A stretch of 64,000 nucleotides of DNA, from positions 743,501-807,500 of the forward strand of contig JANUWF010002121.1 in the NCBI GenBank assembly GCA_026120185.1, written 5' to 3'. This document shows, in pieces, positions 23,231-34,568 of this stretch. Made by a program: the position numbers and the translations under genes. Below the pieces are notes generated by a model. That model had not been told where the DNA came from, made no database searches, and saw nothing but the letters and a program-made list of their open reading frames with translations. Position 1 is the first letter of the stretch. Every line of letters begins with the position of its first letter. Source of the stretch: Voacanga thouarsii (taxonomy: Eukaryota; Streptophyta; Magnoliopsida; Gentianales; Apocynaceae).

Positions 23231-24226
23231 GAATCTGACAAATGGCTTGAAACTTTGAAGTTAGAAATGGATTTCATGTATGACAACCAAGTTTGGACTT
23301 AGTTGATCCACCTGAAGGGATAAAATCCAAAGGGTGCAAATGAGTTTTCAAGAAGAAAATCGACATGGACGGTAAAGTGATTACCTATAAGGCATGATAG
23401 GTTGCAAAAGGTTACCGTTACAAATATGGTATTAACTATGACGAAACATTTCACCAGTAGCAATGCTGAAATCCATTAAGATACTCCTAGCACTTGCTGC
23501 TCATTATAATTATGAGATTTGACAAATGGATGCAAAAATAGTCTTCCTTAAAGGAATTTTAATTAAGGAAGTGTACATGACACAACCCGAGGGTTTCACA
23601 TCCAAGAATCACACTAAAGTGTGCAAGCTGCAAAGGTCCATTTATGTACTAAAACAAGCTTCTAGGAGTTAGAACATCCATTTTGATGAAATAATTAAAG
23701 AATTCAATTTTGAATAGAACATGGATGAACCTTGTTGTATACATGAAGGTTAGTAGGAGTGCAATTATTTTCCTATTACTATATGTAGATGACAAATTAC
23801 TAATAAGAAATGATGTCTCTATTCACAATAAGTCAAGATTTGTTTATCCAAGAAATTTTCCATGAAAGATCTGGGAGATACAACCTATATTCTGGGAATA
23901 AATATCTATCTCTATAGATAAAAAAGATTACTTAGTCTTTCACAGTCTACATACATAAACAAAGTACTAAAGAGATTTTGTATGGATCAATCCAAGATGG
24001 GATTCAAACCATGACCCATGGGGTAAGTCTTTCAAAATCTATGTGTCCTAAAACACATGATGAAAGGGATCACATGAATAAGATACCATATGGTTCGACA
24101 ATTGATTCTATCATGTGTGCTATGATATGTACTAGGCCCGATAAATATTATGCTTTTAGTTTGAGAAGCAAATACCAATCAGACCCTGAAGAAGGTCATT
24201 GGATGGCTGTCAAGAATATCCTTAAG
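23231..24226 (+). pseudogene. B reverse transcriptase and start of RNase H, broken
   Basis: RT blocks appear in changing frames: DFMYDNQVWT, a VTYKA-like block with stops, and the catalytic box YVDD intact at 23782-23793. The open frame 23978-24280 contains MCPKTHDERDHMNKIPYGST, ICTRPDKYYAFSLRSKYQSD and HWMAVKNILKYS, the conserved region between RT and RNase H. Its last 15 or so codons come from the LTR because of the deletion junction at about 24226, so the protein end is chimeric. Confidence 0.87.
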
Positions 24227-25401
24227 TACTCAAGAAGTCCTTGGCCAAGGCAACTATGTGTTGAAAATAGTTCTAATTGATACACATAATGAGTAATGGA
24301 TTATGGGAACAAGTATTAAAATATTCAGGCAAAAAATAATTAATATTCTGGGGGGAGTTTGCACTAATTCCATATTCAAAACCGAATGAGATATTGTATG
24401 CTGAAAGAAGTTTATTGCACTGACATTTTACTATTGAAAAGTTCATGTCAAGGCACTTAACTTTCTGAATTTTTGGGTGGTCATGATGTATTGCTCGATA
24501 TCGTTCATGATCTGTGAAATATAGATTTATTAATTAGAGAATTAATAAATTAATTCTAATTATTAAGAGGATTATTAATTCTATTATGATATAATTAATT
24601 CATATTAGCTATCAAATAATTAGAAAATCTAATAGGTCACACATAATAGAGGTATTGGTACTCCAAATATTATTTGATAATATTATAGGGTTAATTTAAG
24701 AGAAAAAATAATTATTATGCACTAATTATAAAGTGTTATAATTATTTGGAGTTGAATTACGATTATTAAATCCCTATAGATGAATTATAAACTTGTTATA
24801 TTTCATAGGGTCTAATTGCAATTCTTCAAATTCCTAAGCTTATAATGAAAAAGAGGAACAAAAATATTTGTTTCCTAAAAGGAATTAAGAAATCTGCATG
24901 TGTATCTTTTTTGTCTTCTTGTGGCAGCTATTTTTTGGGGGGAAAAAAAAAGGAAATCAGTTTCCTATTCATAAATAGAGAATTTATTCTCTGTGGATAT
25001 AAGAAAATTGGCTGCCGTAAGGAATAAATATATAGAACACACAACCGAGATTTTTCTTCTTTTCTTTAAAAAAAAAAAGAAATCAATTTCTTCCCAATTA
25101 AATTAATCATAAAGCTACCAAACATTATTCTATTAGTATAGATTTTGGTGGTTTTTGAGTACGTGCTTTGTGTGAATCAATATTAGAGAAATTCTTATCC
25201 TTAGAATTTGGTGGGTCGATTAGATCGACTTTTGAAAGGGATTCGTGCGGAAGAAAAATTTTTAGAAGTTGCATTTTGAGGTAATTAATTTTTTTTTTCC
25301 ATTCTCATGATCAGTTTAATTACATACGAGTGATCATTTGCGTGGATTTCATTTGATTTTTCTGCTGTGTGTAACTTGATTTGCATGATCGAAATCCAAC
25401 T
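24227..25401 (+). repeat. B 3' LTR, 5'-truncated
   Basis: Matches 17585-18779 of the 5' LTR. About 660 bp of the LTR start is absent. The junction is at tactcaagaa, a short run shared by the RNase H sequence and the LTR. The terminal base is T where the 5' LTR has A. Confidence 0.9.
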
Positions 25402-25406
25402 ATCTT

Positions 25407-25990
25407 AGTATGTATGTGGATCGCTGGTGAGACCGTTGTTCCTTTGCTTGTGCAATGGCTCCATTGATGTTACAATACAAAGATATTGGATCAACAATGC
25501 TAGGGATCACTCCTAGATTTGTCATGAATTTCTTGATCCAAACTGCTTCGTTAGCTACTTCAGAAACGGCTTTATACTCAGCTTAAGTCGTTGAGTCGGC
25601 AATAGTATATTGTTCGGAACTTTTTCAACTTATTACCCTCCACACATCGTAAATACATAGCCAGACTATGATTTAAAATTATTTTTATTGGACTGCAAAT
25701 TGGCATATGTATAATTTTTTATTTTAAAATCACCCTCTCCATGTAGCAAGAATGCATCATTGGTTCTTTGCAAGTACTTAGGGATTTTTTTTACAACCAC
25801 CCAATGACCCTTATCAGGGTTAGATTGGTATCTGATTGTCAAGCTGAGAGTACAGGATACATCGATTCTAGTACATATCGTAGCATACATGATGGATCCA
25901 ACTACCGAAGCATATGGAATCCTACTATGTGATCCCTTTCAACTTGTGTCTTTGGAGACATCTATTTTGAAAGGCTTACCCTATAAGAAA
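25407..25990 (-). pseudogene. A RNase H and reverse transcriptase end, broken
   Basis: The minus strand reads IADSTT then AEYKAVSEVANEAVWIKKF (about 25600-25530) and SIVDPISLYCNINGAIAQAK (about 25500-25430), the RNase H core up to the point where B inserted. Further upstream, frame 25890-25666 has MYATICTRIDVSCTLSLTIR and YQSNPDKGHWVVVKKIPKYL. A stop replaces a Glu codon in the TTEAEY region. The remaining C-terminus is at 16747-16928. Confidence 0.87.
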
Positions 25991-26870
25991 TGGGTAAGAA
26001 TTCCTTTTTGGGTTGATCTATGCTGAACCTCCTCAGCACTTTGTCTATATATGTGAACTGTGAAAGATCGAGTAACCTTTTTGATCTATCTCTATAGACC
26101 CTTATTCCAAGAATATAGGTTTCTTCTTCAAGGCCTTTTATGGAGAATTTTTTAGATAACTAAACTTTTACTGATTGAAGAACAGGTATATCATTTCTTG
26201 TTACAAATATGTTATATACATAAAATAATAGGAAAATGACTGCACTCCCACTAAGCTTCTTGTATACACAAAGTTTATTCATGTTTTAAATGAAACAAAA
26301 TTCTTTAATTATTTTCTCAAAATGGATGTTCCAACTCCTAGAAGCTTGTTTAGGTCTATAAATGGACTTTTGCAACTTGTACACTTTTGTGCTATCATTG
26401 GATGTGAAACCTTCAAGTTGTGTCATATACACTTCCTCAGTTAGGTTTTTATTTAGAATATCTATTTTCATATCCATTTGCTAGACCTTATAGTCATAAG
26501 AGGTGGTAAGTGCTAGGAGTATTCATATGGATTTCAGCATTGCTATTGGCGAAAAGGTTTCATTATAGTTAATTCTATGCTGTTGACGATAACCTTTAGC
26601 AGCCAGTCGTACAATATAGGTAACTACATTACCATCTATGTCGGTTTTCTTTTTGAAAACCATATTGATTCCTTTAGATAGATTAACCAAAGTCCATACT
26701 TGATTGTTATACATGAAATCCATCTCTGACTTCATGGCTTCAAGCAATTTGTCAGATTTTGAACTATTCAGAACATTCTTGTAAGTAGTACGCTCATCTT
26801 TATTTATGAGCAATACGTCATTGTGGTTACTTATGAGAAATCCATATCTTTCAGGTGCCACACATATCCT
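25991..26870 (-). pseudogene. A reverse transcriptase, broken
   Basis: The open frame 26861-26523 contains MAPERYGFLISNHNDVLL, DFMYNNQVWTLVNLSKG, FKKKTDIDGNVVTY and INYNETFSPIAML. The following frame 26477-26286 has EEVYMTQLEGFTSND and SIYRPKQASRSWNIHFEKII. The catalytic box at 26211-26222 reads YVYN instead of YVDD, so both catalytic Asp are gone. This is a clear loss of function in addition to frameshifts. Confidence 0.87.
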
Positions 26871-27700
26871 ACTTGACCTACAAAGTTCTTGTGTAGGTGA
26901 AGGTTCATCTATTCTTTCAATAGATGTGGAATTAGACGATTAGTCATTGTTTGTTTGTTCTTCTTGAACTTCACTAAGTTTAATTTTACTCACACTGTCT
27001 TCTTTGAGCATGTGTTCCTTCTCTAAGAAAAAAGCATGCTTTGAAATAGATAGTTTGTTTTCAGAAGATAGGTAGAAGTAATATCCGAATGACTTTTTCG
27101 GATATCCAATAAACAAACACTTGTTAGATTTACTCTCAAATTCGTCTAGCTGTGGCCTTTTAACAAAGGTAGGACAACCCCATATTCTTAAGTGAGATAA
27201 CTTTGGTCTTTTACCAAAAAATAGCTCAAATAGGGTAGTATCAACCGTTTTTCATGGAACTCTAGTGCGTATTCCCAAAACAATTTTGATAAGTCTGCAA
27301 AAGCTATCATAGTCCGTACCATATCTAAAAAGGTTCAATTCATTTTCTCATATACATTGTTATGTTGTGGTGTATATTGTGGATTCTATTGAGATAATAT
27401 CCCATTATCTATAAGATAATCTTAAAACTCCTGGCTTACTTATTTACCTCCTCAATTAGATATAAGAGTCTTAATACTTTTACTAAGTTATTTTTCTACT
27501 TCATTCTTGAGATCTTTGAACTTGTCAAACGCCTCAAATTTGTATTTCATTAAATACAAATTCCTATATCATGAATAATCATCGATAAAGGTTATGAAAT
27601 AGTGATAACCTCATTTTACTTGATAGACATTGGGGTACATACAACAGTATGTATAAGTTCTAATAACTCTTTGGCCCTTTTTGTTTTTCCAGAGAAAGGA
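26871..27700 (-). pseudogene. A integrase core and linker, broken
   Basis: Minus-strand pieces match B 22296-23230: a KCLFIGYPKKSFGYYFYLSS block and KHAFFLEKEHMLKEDS (about 27130-27000), the SFWEYAL-like block near 27290, and a core start with GPMSIK/GG-YHYFITFIDDYS-like sequence around 27640-27570. Multiple stops and frameshifts occur, so I could not confirm each catalytic residue. Confidence 0.75.
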
Positions 27701-28330
27701 GTTTTAACCATTTTACCAAGTAAACAAGATTCGCATGTGCCATATGATTCATAATCAAATGACCCTAAGTCACTAAACTTGTGTAACTTAGAAACACGAT
27801 TCTAATTTATATATCCTAAATGATAATTCCATAAGTAAGATGAGATTGAGTTATCTTTTCTTTATTTTTTATTGTTTATATCGAGAATTTGATCATTCAT
27901 GTCTAGAACATACAAACCATTTATCAAAGTCGCTGTTCCATATTGGACACTATTTAATGAAAAATAATAAGTTTGATCCTTGAATATGAAATGAAAACCA
28001 TTCATATCCAAACAAGCAACTGAGATAATGTTTTTAAGTAAAACTTATATATAAAAACATTTTGTAAGCTCTAAGACTCATAAGTCCCAACAGCAAGTGT
28101 AGCAACATGTACTCCATTTGCAATGCATAGATCCATATCCCCCTTCTCAAGCCATCTACTGCTTTTTAGTTCCTGCAAGTTATTGTATAAGTGAGATCTA
28201 CATCCAGTATCCAATACCTATATCTCATTTCTTAAGGCAGTATTAATCTCAATAATAAACATACCAAGAGTGTAAGTAGCAATGTCTGCAAGCTTCTTCT
28301 TCTCATTCTTTTCATTTACAGTTTTCAAGT
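27701..28330 (-). pseudogene. A GAG-pre-integrase domain and protease, broken
   Basis: The pre-integrase segment includes CESCLLGKMVKTPFSGKTK (about 27745-27690). The protease motif reads VLDTGCRSHLYNNLQ at about 28225-28180, with the DTG triad intact, unlike E1 and B. Then EKGDMDLCIANGVHVATLAV is readable. Stops separate the parts. Confidence 0.82.
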
Positions 28331-29070
28331 AGGCTTTGCAGTTACACTTCCAACGGCCCATTTAGTTACAGTGATGACATGGGTCTTTTGCAGCTACCTT
28401 TTTGTTCTTTATGCCACTTTGGGCTTAGTGAGAGCCTTCTTCTTCTTCTTGGAAATTTTCTTCTTAGAAGAAGAAGATTCTACCATCATGACTGCATTGG
28501 ATTCCTTCTTCATGGAGGATTTCACAGTCTTAAGAAGATTGATTAGCTCGGGTATAGTGGACTTAATCTTGTTCATTTGGTAGTTTATCATAAATTGTGA
28601 AAAACTACTTGGTAACAGTTGTAGAATTAAGTTAATATTTAATTCGTTGTCCATTACGAACCTAAGAGACCCAAGCTTCTCAATTAAATACAACATCTTT
28701 AGCCCCTGAGTGGCCCCGGAATTACCTTCAGCCATTTTAAAATGGAATAGTTGTTTTGAGATCTCATATCTTTCTATTCTGGCTTATGCATCAAACAACT
28801 TACGAAAATGTACAATAATCGAGTATGCATCTATATGCTCACGCTATTTTTGCAATTTTGGGATACTTGACGCCATCATCATACAGGATGCTATGTCACT
28901 GTCCTTTTGTGCTTTTTGTGGACAACATGCTCATCAGTATAAGCATTTTGAGCTGGTGGTGGCGGAATTGGAGCCTCTAGCATGTAGAGCAACTTTACCG
29001 ACTTGAGAATAATTCTCAAGTTTGTATACTAGTCCAAAAAACTTAACTCAGTAAGTTTGTTTGTTTCCAA
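28331..29070 (-). pseudogene. gag: A gag, broken
   Basis: The frame 28735-28409 carries LKMLYLIEKLGSLRFVMDNE and LLPSSFSQFMINYQMNKIKS, then a Ser/Lys-rich tail (SSSSKKKISKKKKK). The knuckle near 28385-28340 retains CHHC and later Cys, but the Gly/His part is altered. The N-terminal part (29070-28760) matches E1 3875-4200 in blocks such as TNLRIILKSVKLLYMLE, with frameshifts. Confidence 0.82.
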
Positions 29071-31062
29071 GATGCTACATAAGTTTAGGTTGGTCGACTT
29101 GTTGCAGATGACCTAGATATAAAGATAGAGAAATTGGCAAAATATATATGCACATGTAATGTAAATAATAAGGTCTTTAATTAAGCGCCTTATTATTCCA
29201 CTATTTTACTCAAACTAATAGCCCTTACTATGGATCTGGGAAAGCCCATTGGAAGCTTTCCTAGTGGAACGGTATCCAAATTCTTTAAGAATAAGCTTGG
29301 GTTTTCCCAACAAATCATCCTTAAGTTCAATGGTAGGTATTCAATACCAATTACATCAAATATAATTACCGAATAATTAGGTGATTATCATATTTTAATC
29401 TTAAACTCTTTAAGCTAACCCAACCTTGCCTCTATTGTTCTTTATGCTTTAGTTAGTCTAATTGGGATAAAGAAATTAGTTAAACTTGACCCATTAATTA
29501 AGAATTTAATTCCATAACGAGCATATCCGATGTTAAGTAGGCTTGAGTTAGTTCAACAACCCGGTCTCGAAAAAGGACTCTCATTCTTACTATATTAATG
29601 GAAGGCATTAGATTTAATATTAATTGAGGGATTTGTGATATTAGCAGTCTTATACATTGCATGCAGAATATCAACATATTCATACATTGCAAAAAATAAT
29701 AACATGGTTTGGTTATAGACTTTACTATATAAATTCCCTTGAGCCACAAAGAAAATTAATTTGGTCAATCTTAAGTGTTCATGCATAATATAGGAAGAAA
29801 GTCTTACCATCCTCCTTTTGGTCTTGATCACATTTGTAATAAATTCTAATCCTATCTAACCTATATAATCTAGTTACATAAAATCCTAATAAAGAAATCT
29901 CGAGTTATATTTGAAGGAAGTTAGATAAGAAGAGAAATTATACAAGAAAAATAAAGAAGGTAGGACACGCAGGCCCTATCGAATTCAAAACCAAAACGAT
30001 AAAATGTATGAACAATTTAATTAGGTCCAAAGTCCATAACCAAACCACCATACTAATTTCATGCTCAAAACAAAATTAAACATAGCACATAATTCCAAAA
30101 TCACTATTTTAGAAAAATAAAATAAATAAAATAAAATTTTAAATTAATATTTTAGCAAATATATTAATTTCTAAAAGTTTTAAAAAAATATTAATTTCTA
30201 AAATCATATTCTAGAAATTAAAATAATATATAATCTAAAATCAATATTTTAGAAAATATATTAATTTTATCAAAATTTTGAAAACTAACTTCATTAGTCC
30301 CCGAACCAACTTTTGGGAAAAACATTTGATGCTCTCTGGAAAAAGAAAAAAAAATTGCGGGACTTAAGTAAAGAATCGAAAAAAAAGAAAAAAAATATTT
30401 TTTTAAATATAGCCTCGCCTAGCTATTTATGTACCAATCGTGACTCAAAGCCTTTTCCTACCAAAGCTGGTCGCAGCTTTCCAAAAGCCGGTTGTAGCTT
30501 GGGTTGAAATCGGGCCTGGGCCGTTGCTGGCTTCCAGAAAGTCACCGGCGGCTTAGGACCAAAACTTTTTTTTTTTTTTTAAATTCATTCTCCTGCAGAA
30601 ATAATTTCTGTAGCTTTCTTCTTCAACATTCTGCTGTGATTTCAGAGAACAATTCTCTGAATAGTTTTCTTTTTTGTTCTGTTCTCAAAACCCATACAAA
30701 TAGATATTTTATTCACAAAAAACAAAACAAAACAAATGGAACCAAGTAAACAGCTTCAGAAAGCAAATGTTTTTTCCCCACAGTAACCATTTTACAGAAA
30801 CCCAGTGCATTCAAAACAATTTCAGAATGCTAGGAACGGCAATAATATTTATTCTCACAAAACGGGTTTTCAAAGACCAAACCCACGTTCGTAAAACAAT
30901 TTCGAAATAGGTTCAGTCCTGAACATTATTTTCAGAGACCAAGTGTATTCAAAATACAGTGAAGACCCGAACAAAGACGTGAAATAGCTTTTATGGAAAT
31001 AAAGGCAACCATGAAACAATTTTATCAGGCATAAAAACATTCGTAAATCACATATAAGCGTG
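29071..31062 (-). other. A untranslated leader
   Basis: About 2 kb between primer-binding site and gag, without a coding signal. The part 29160-29460 corresponds, on the minus strand, to E1 3540-3840 and B 20490-20800. A- and T-rich runs occur at 30340-30400 and 30565-30585. Frames at 30313-30749 have no recognisable product. Confidence 0.75.
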
Positions 31063-31074
31063 GCTCTGATACCA
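31063..31074 (-). promoter_or_regulatory. A primer-binding site (tRNA-iMet)
   Basis: GCTCTGATACCA on the plus strand, the exact reverse complement of TGGTATCAGAGC, next to the 5' LTR of a minus-strand element. Confidence 0.93.
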
Positions 31075-31075
31075 C

Positions 31076-31495
31076 TATTAGTTTTTTGCGCAATCAGAGA
31101 TGTAAAAAAGCAAACGAAAAATGAGAAACCATCCTAGGATCAGCATATATGTGAAATACAGATCAAAGAAAAAAGGTAAAGAACATACCTTTAATTCCTT
31201 TGGTGATCTCTCCGGTGTTTAAAATTTCTTCTTGTTGATGTTGCGATCTAGTAATCGATCAAACGAGTATGTTTTCCTTGTTGTTTGGTCACAACCACTG
31301 CAAGTCAAGAGTAGGCTTGCCTCTAATAGTATCCACACGAGGGGACAAACTTAAGACTCCGTAAATTCAGTGCTAGCAAAAGGTTTTAGGCAGCGGGTAT
31401 ACTGAGGAAGAAGAAAAGGGGGGGGGGGGTTTCTAGTAAAGAATAAATCTGTGTAATTATAGTTTCTCAAAATCACGAAAAAACCAAACCCAAAT

Positions 31496-31546
<51 letters not shown>

Positions 31547-31933
31547 CATATACATATATGTGCGTATTTCTGTTTCCTAAACAAATTAGGACTTAATAAT
31601 TATGATTAGAACCCATAAGTTCTCATAATTTTGATTTGACCTGTAAATTATAACCATTTATAATTTGACCACAGAAAACGTCTTCTTCTTCTCACAATTA
31701 ACCCTATAATATTATCAAATAAGATTTTGAGTTCTCAATCCTCTATTGTGTGTGGCCTATTAGTTTTCTTGGTCAATTGGCAGGAAAATATGAATTAATC
31801 CCAACAACTTTAGGATTAATAACCTTTAATAATTTGAATTAAATTATTAATTCTAACTAGGATTGATTGATTAATTCCCTAATTAATAAATCCATATTTG
31901 GCTGATCATGAGTAGCATCTAGCAATACATTAT
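31076..31933 (-). repeat. A 5' LTR, part next to the leader
   Basis: Matches 15051-15830 of the 3' LTR. It starts TATTAG where the other copy has TGTTAG. A (TA)n run at 31500-31545 and a G run near 31420 are expansions absent from the 3' LTR. It is cut by element C and continues at 44169. Confidence 0.9.
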
Positions 31934-32077
31934 TGAAAAACCTTGGGGGGGGGGGGGTGAATAAGTTTTTTGGCAAACTAAATTTTTTTCCAAATCATCT
32001 GATATGTAGAATAACAATGATCATCAAGATTCTTGAACCAACTTTATGGTAACAAAGAAAGTTATCTAAGAACTCTT

Positions 32078-32122
<45 letters not shown>

Positions 32123-33147
32123 TTCAGATTAGAAATGGAAATGCAATTCAGTAAGAAAAGAGGTGAGACACAGTATGTATAGTAATTCGATCTTTCAAGA
32201 TCTACGTCCACTACCTAAGCTCACACTTAAGGATTTTTAACCAAATTTCATTTACTCCACTTAATGAAATCAAACAATACCACATACAAGAGAGGATCAC
32301 CACACTGGGTTTTCCAAAACATCTCAAACAAATAATCACAACAAGGTTCACCCCAACTGAGTTTTACACCACAACCTTGTACAACAATAGAGATTGAATA
32401 TCAATAGAATAGTAAAGAGCTCACTTATTTGAGCAGATGTTCACTAAGATACAAAGTACAAATACTTTTACCTTTGACACAATATAAATTCACTTTGAAG
32501 CTTTTTGATAAAAGGAGTTTTTTGAAAACTTTGAGCAATAGTGTTTCTTAGGAGAATGTTTCAAAAATCTTGTGTCTAATCTTGTTTAGAGGCTATTTAT
32601 AGAGCCAAAAAGTGAAATGCCAACGGCTATGATTTTTCTATTAAAATTATCCGTATTTTGGACTCAGGTTTCGGACGACGATGCATCCAAAAGGTAAGTC
32701 CAAAAAGGCACTTTTTTAGACAGAAACATTTCAACACAGTTTATAGGATTTTGGACGAATCTTATGGATGCAGAAACATGCAAACTACTCAATCCAAAAC
32801 TCTGAGATTTTCAAAACTTTGAAATCTTCTTCTTTGTGTACTTCAAGGCAAATATCAATTGAATCCAAAAGTAAAGAGACATAGGAATTAATAAAAATAC
32901 CATAATATCACTTCCTAGTTTAAAATTCTTCTATAAGGACTTATTGGTATGCAGCCCCATATACTTTGAACTTCTTTTTGATTTTCCATACTTGAATTTC
33001 ATTGCTCAAGAGTTGCTTATCAATCATACTTGAATGCCTTAGAAGAACAGAGATCAAACATGTCCTATTACATATAGATTATATAAGTTAGTTTACATCA
33101 ATATTTGTCATAAGTCAAAATATAGGAGAAAGCCCTTAGGGCTAACA
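31934..33147 (-). repeat. C 3' LTR
   Basis: TGAAAAACCTT to AGGGCTAACA, 1214 bp. A run of 13 G lies at 31945-31957 and a (TA)n run at about 32080-32120. A minus-strand TATA box is at 32593-32602. It matches the 5' LTR closely. Confidence 0.93.
32593..32602 (-). promoter_or_regulatory. TATA box in C 3' LTR
   Basis: CTATAAATAG on the minus strand, in the same position as 43609-43618 of the 5' LTR. It has the form of plant core promoters. Confidence 0.6.
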
Positions 33148-33166
33148 ATCTCCCCATTTTTGAGAG
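33148..33166 (-). promoter_or_regulatory. C polypurine tract
   Basis: Minus-strand reading is a purine-rich run ending aaaatggggagat directly before the 3' LTR. Confidence 0.8.
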
Positions 33167-34568
33167 TGATGACAAACTTGCGAAACAATAGTATGTGTAA
33201 TAAGAACGTGTTAGACAGAGAGAAATAAGAATATTATTCTTTGAAATGCAATTTCTCATTATATGACTCAAAGAGTTCTTATGAGTTTAAGATAAAGAAA
33301 ATTAAAATATATACTCACAAACATGGCTTAATGAGCCTATGGCCTAACCTACCTCCATATCCTTCTTCCTTCCATCTCTTGATTATTCCATAGAGAAATA
33401 ATGATACAATGATTTTATAAAGAGGATATAGTAGGCAAGTTATATGATGAGATGCTCCCCCTTAATATTTGCCTATATGAATATTTCAAAATGAGAGGAA
33501 AAAGCAAAAAATCAAATTTTGTACGTCCAAAACGTATGTCCAAAACAGTTTTGCAAGTATGTATAAAACAAGTCTTTTTTCAGAAATATATTTTGGACAC
33601 GGGTTTTGGATGTCTAAAAGGTATGTTCTCAATTCAGTATGACTTCTTAGTCGAAGAATTGTTTGGATCAAGAAAAACATGAGTCCAAAACTCCCCCTGA
33701 CACAATGCGCTTAAATAATTGATTTTCCAATCTTTCATAGAATGTTTAAACAATCCATGTATCTGAATTTTTGATTTCGTCATAGAATTAAAACCATATT
33801 TAGTCTCAAAGATACCTTCGGATTTTTGAGTGACCAAAAACTGATTATCAAATAGTTCAACAAATCAACCTTATAGTCAGAAATTAACCCAATAATCCAA
33901 GCAAAAACTATTAATCATTTGTCAGTAATTATATCCAGTAAATCAAACAGTTTCCAGAATAGTATCATATCAGATTATATCATTCTAATATCAGTTCATA
34001 TCACAAGTTATTCATGCAGTTTAGATTAGTTCATATAAGTCATAACTTCAGGTAACAGTTTATATCGGTCGGTCTTAACCTATATAACAACCATATCACA
34101 AGTCATTCATGCAGTTCAGATTAGTTCATATCAGTCATAACTTCAGGTAATAGTTCATATCGGTCAGTCTTAACCCATATAACAGCTATATCCCATATAA
34201 CAGCCATATCCCAATCTTTTCTCCCCTTTCGTCATCAATAAAAAAAAAAAGGATATTAGAAAGAGAGTAGAAAATAATATGTAGAACATAGATAGATAGG
34301 TAGGAAATAAGCATAGTTGAAGGAATATGCAAAAAATAAACAGGTATCCCGAAGCATCAACAATTATCCCAAGGTATAATTTAAAAACAAAAAGATAAAT
34401 TGTCCAAGTTGCAGAAAGTAAATTGTTTAAGAGATAGCATCAGAGTATCATTCTGCCCAGCAGAGCTGTTTAGGAGATGTTGATGGTCTCAGCTTTTGAA
34501 CTAACACCCTTCTTAGAGTGTTGACCCACAATTCTGTTGGATTTCCTCTTTACCACAACGTGCTTCTG
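33167..34568 (-). other. C 3' untranslated region
   Basis: About 1.4 kb between the extra ORF and the polypurine tract. No coding signal. It contains the tandem duplication at 33999-34188 and an A run at about 34240-34252. The small frames at 33452-33837 overlap each other on both strands and have no motif. Confidence 0.7.
33999..34188. repeat. Tandem duplication, 2 x 95 bp
   Basis: Two adjacent copies (33999-34093 and 34094-34188) share atcacaagt-attcatgcag and cataacttcaggtaa-ag-t segments with only a few differences. A shorter repetition of catataacagc/catatccc follows to about 34213. Confidence 0.88.

Larger units (their letters stand above)
16929..25401 (+). mobile_element. Copia element B (plus), inserted in element A RNase H
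   Basis: LTR ends at 16929 (TGTTAGGATT) and 25401 are flanked by the perfect duplication ATCTT (16924-16928 and 25402-25406). Gag, protease, integrase and RT follow in copia order. The 3' part of RNase H, the polypurine tract and roughly the first third of the 3' LTR are missing because of a deletion at about 24226. Since the target duplication is intact, that deletion happened after insertion. Confidence 0.93.

Noticed and set aside
33999..34188. CRISPR-like or satellite array
   Set aside because: Only two copies of 95 bp without spacers, in a plant retroelement.
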